A DNA stretch of 64,000 nucleotides from Psoroptes ovis (Eukaryota; Arthropoda; Arachnida; Sarcoptiformes; Psoroptidae), in NCBI GenBank assembly GCA_002943765.1, contig PQWQ01000005.1:372001-436000 (forward strand), given 5' to 3'. Numbering within the stretch: position 1 is the stretch's first letter; each line of letters begins with the position of its first letter. Below the pieces are notes generated by a model. The model did no database searches, was not told the DNA's origin, and saw only the letters and a program-made list of their open reading frames with translations. Below, one piece after another: positions 61,430-64,000 of the stretch. The position numbers were made by a program, and so were the translations under genes.

Positions 61430-64000
61430 ATGAGTTTCGATACTGCCAATGTTCATCGTTTAGAAGGAACAAAATCGAATGAACCAGGTGGCCTGTATAT
61501 ACCGAGCAAAAATGGTCAACAAAAGAAATCATTAAAAAATCCAAATGATGATATGAATTTAACATATCAAAAGCCATCCATATCGACATCATTACAACAA
61601 AATCAACAACAATCACGATCATTACTTGGTTTGGATAAATTGGCAGCAAAAAAACGGGAAGAACGTGAAGAACAAAGAAAAAGTATTGAAAGATTTCTTC
61701 GAAATTCATCTGATAAACACGGTAATGACCGATATTATCGTCAAAAACGTATCGAAACACCATCCACATCTGAATCGATTACGGATGAATATTTACAACG
61801 TAAAAAACTACGTGATGAACGTTATCAACGTGATCGTTATGATAATGAATTTTCAACGAAAAATTTTAGACGTCCACAGCAGCAACAACAAATGCCAAAA
61901 TCATGGAAATCATTTGATCAAATATCACAAAGACGTTTAACAACACCATCGAAATCGAATTGGGATGAAGATGATGATAGTGGTTATGGTGGCAGCACCT
62001 CGAGACATAATTGGGAAAGATCATCATCATCCAAGCGTCATTCATCATCATTGTCACCAAGAATGACACCTTGGAGTGATCGTAAAGATTTGAGCCGAAG
62101 TGTACGCAGTGGTATTGGGGGCAGTGTTGATGATTATGATGAATCAATGCGTAGTGAACGAAAAGCATCATCATCGACATGGGAAGAAGATGAAGAAGAA
62201 ATAAAACGATTGGATCGTATTTGGTATGATGATGAATGTGATCATAACCCGTTCGGTGATATGCCCAATGATTATACGAAACAAAAAGAAGAATCATTGA
62301 AAAAATCCAAGGTAGTACAACGAGTATCAGCACAACAACGGCAAATAAATAAAGATAATGAAAAATGGGAAACTAATCGTCTTTTATTATCGGGTGTTGT
62401 GACCAAAGTCAATGATAGTATGAATAATGATGATGATGATAATGTTGAAGGTCGAGTTCATTTGATGGTACACAATATTGTTCCACCATTTTTAGATGGT
62501 CGAATCGTATTTACCAAACAACCAGAACCGGTTATACCTGTCAAAGATCCAACATCTGATTTTGCTATTTTAGCACGTAAAGGTTTGATTCATTAATCAA
62601 TGATTTCAATTAATCTAATTCTTGTCTCAATGATTTCTAGGGTCAGCATTGGTTCGATATCATCGTGAAATGAAAGAACGTAAAAAAGCACAGAAAAAAG
62701 AATGGGAGCTTTCGGGTACACGTTTAGGTGATATTATGGGTGTTGAACGACCTAAAGATGAAACGATGGATGATAATGATAATGCTGGTAGCTATAAACA
62801 AGAACATCGTTTTAAAGATCATATTGACAATGATCAAGATGATGACGGTGATTCGGAAGAAGATAAACGAACGAAAATAATGAAACAAAGACAATATTTA
62901 CCTGCATTCGCTGTTCGTAATGAATTGCTGCAAATAATTCGTGATAATAATATTGTTATTGTTGTTGGTGAAACTGGATCAGGTAAAACAACACAGCTGA
63001 CACAATATTTGCATGAAGATGGTTATACCCAATATGGTATGATTGGTTGTACTCAACCAAGACGTGTCGCTGCAATGTCAGTTGCGAAAAGAGTTTCCGA
63101 AGAAATGGGGGTAAAATTAGGTGAAGAAGTTGGTTATGCTATACGATTCGAAGATTGTACATCGAACAAAACAATTGTTAAATATATGACTGATGGTATT
63201 CTACTACGTGAATCATTATCGGAACCAGATCTCGATAATTATGCGGCCATTATTATGGATGAAGCCCACGAGCGAAGTTTAGATACGGATGTATTGTTTG
63301 GCATTCTACGACAAGTAGCTGCTCGACGTAATGATTTGAAATTAATAATAACATCAGCCACTATGGATGCATCGAAATTTGCATTGTTTTTTGGTAATGT
63401 ACCAGTGTTCACAATACCAGGTCGTACATATCCTGTTGAATTATATTTTTCGAAAAGTCCATGTGAAGATTATGTTGATGCAGCTTGTAAACAAACGATT
63501 CAAATACATTTAGGTGGCCTAGAAGGTGATATATTAGTATTTATGCCTGGACAAGAAGATATTGAAGTTACATGTGAAGTTATCCGAGAACGATTGAAAA
63601 CACTGCAAGAAACATCAAAACAAGAGATTGCTGAACTAGCTATATTACCCATTTATTCACAATTACCATCCGATTTACAAGCGAAAATATTTCGTAAAGC
63701 TGATAAAGGTATTCGTAAGGTGATTGTGGCCACAAATATTGCTGAAACATCACTTACAGTTGATGGTATAATGTTTGTTGTTGATTCTGGTTATTGTAAA
63801 CTGAAAGTATATAATCCACGTATCGGTATGGATGCGTTGCAAATCTATCCAGTTTCACAAGCAAACGCTAATCAACGTAGTGGACGTGCTGGCCGTACTG
63901 GTCCTGGTTGTTGTTATCGTCTATACACTGAAAGACAATATAAACAAGAAATGTTAACCAATACAGTGCCTGAAATACAACGAACAAATTTAGCAAATGT
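61430..64000 (+). CDS. DHX38: DHX38/PRP16 pre-mRNA splicing DEAH-box helicase, 5' part (runs off window)
   Basis: ATP-dependent RNA helicase that remodels the spliceosome around the second catalytic step (family role). Exon 1 is 61430-62582, intron 62583-62640 (58 bp, GT-AG), exon 2 from 62641 to the window end; 837 codons visible, still open. The N terminus (HRLEGT, SLLGLDKLAAKKREEREE) and the Arg/Ser-rich region match PRP16, as do RISAQ-type RVSAQQRQINKDNEKWETNR, VHLMVHNIVPPFLDGRIVF and SGTRLGDIMG. Helicase motifs: GETGSGKT (494-501), TQPRRVAA, DEAH (591-594), SAT (623-625), QRSGRAGR (796-803). All look intact. The missing C terminus should carry the winged-helix, ratchet and OB-fold parts. 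The ATG at 61430 is chosen because it directly precedes the conserved start region. Confidence 0.97.

Noticed and set aside
61866..62333. 155-codon minus-strand ORF within DHX38 exon 1
   Set aside because: Shadow of the Arg/Ser/Asp-rich coding exon; product is His/Met-rich with no features.
1..64000. tRNA, rRNA, CRISPR arrays, bacterial-type operons
   Set aside because: No cloverleaf with a convincing B box, no rRNA-like stretch, and no regularly spaced direct repeats with unique spacers were seen on either strand.

Overview
The window reads as nuclear DNA of an AT-rich arthropod. Conserved eukaryotic genes carry spliceosomal introns; introns of the housekeeping genes are tiny (58-85 bp), coding low-complexity tracts rich in Asn, Gln, Asp and Ser are common, and non-coding DNA is full of GAT/ATC, AAT and CA/TG simple repeats. 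An acariform (astigmatan) mite would fit, but that is an inference from style, not from a marker gene.

Layout. At the left edge are the last four exons of VPS51 (+, 1-650), then a tail-to-tail RNASEH2A (-, 664-1838, complete, 4 exons, 332 aa) whose stop codon is only 13 bp from that of VPS51. A possible 101-aa hypothetical ORF lies at 2398-2703. From about 2.7 to 17.5 kb I see no convincing gene.

The centre (17541-46571, minus strand) is one large gene that I assembled from nine coding exons with matching phases: a 986-aa PRDM-family zinc-finger protein with a PR/SET domain split by a 12.75-kb intron, a poly-Gln stretch, a CtBP-type PLDLS motif, long acidic/Ser-rich disordered segments, six C2H2 fingers and a C-terminal four-Cys module. 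Its fingers are spread over seven exons, one of them a 16-nt microexon. The region 46.6-61.4 kb is non-coding apart from a 5'-truncated LINE fragment (58318-58743, with a 13-bp target duplication). The right edge holds the 5' two thirds of the spliceosomal DEAH helicase DHX38/PRP16 (+, 61430 to beyond 64000).

The main structure beyond the genes is (1) 28 copies of a very short (about 80 bp) mariner-type miniature element with TTAGGTTGTCC ends and mostly TA flanks, closely parallel in size and ends to human MADE1, in three related subfamilies, all in introns or intergenic DNA; and (2) dense clusters, tandem minisatellites and palindromes built from short AGGTA/TACCT motifs (CAGGTA, CAAAGGTA) and AGGCTATA motifs, mainly 5.7-30 kb, which I cannot explain. 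VPS51 (vesicle tethering), RNASEH2A (removal of ribonucleotides from DNA) and DHX38 (second step of splicing) are unrelated housekeeping neighbours; the PRDM-like gene with its large introns has the architecture of a developmentally controlled regulator.
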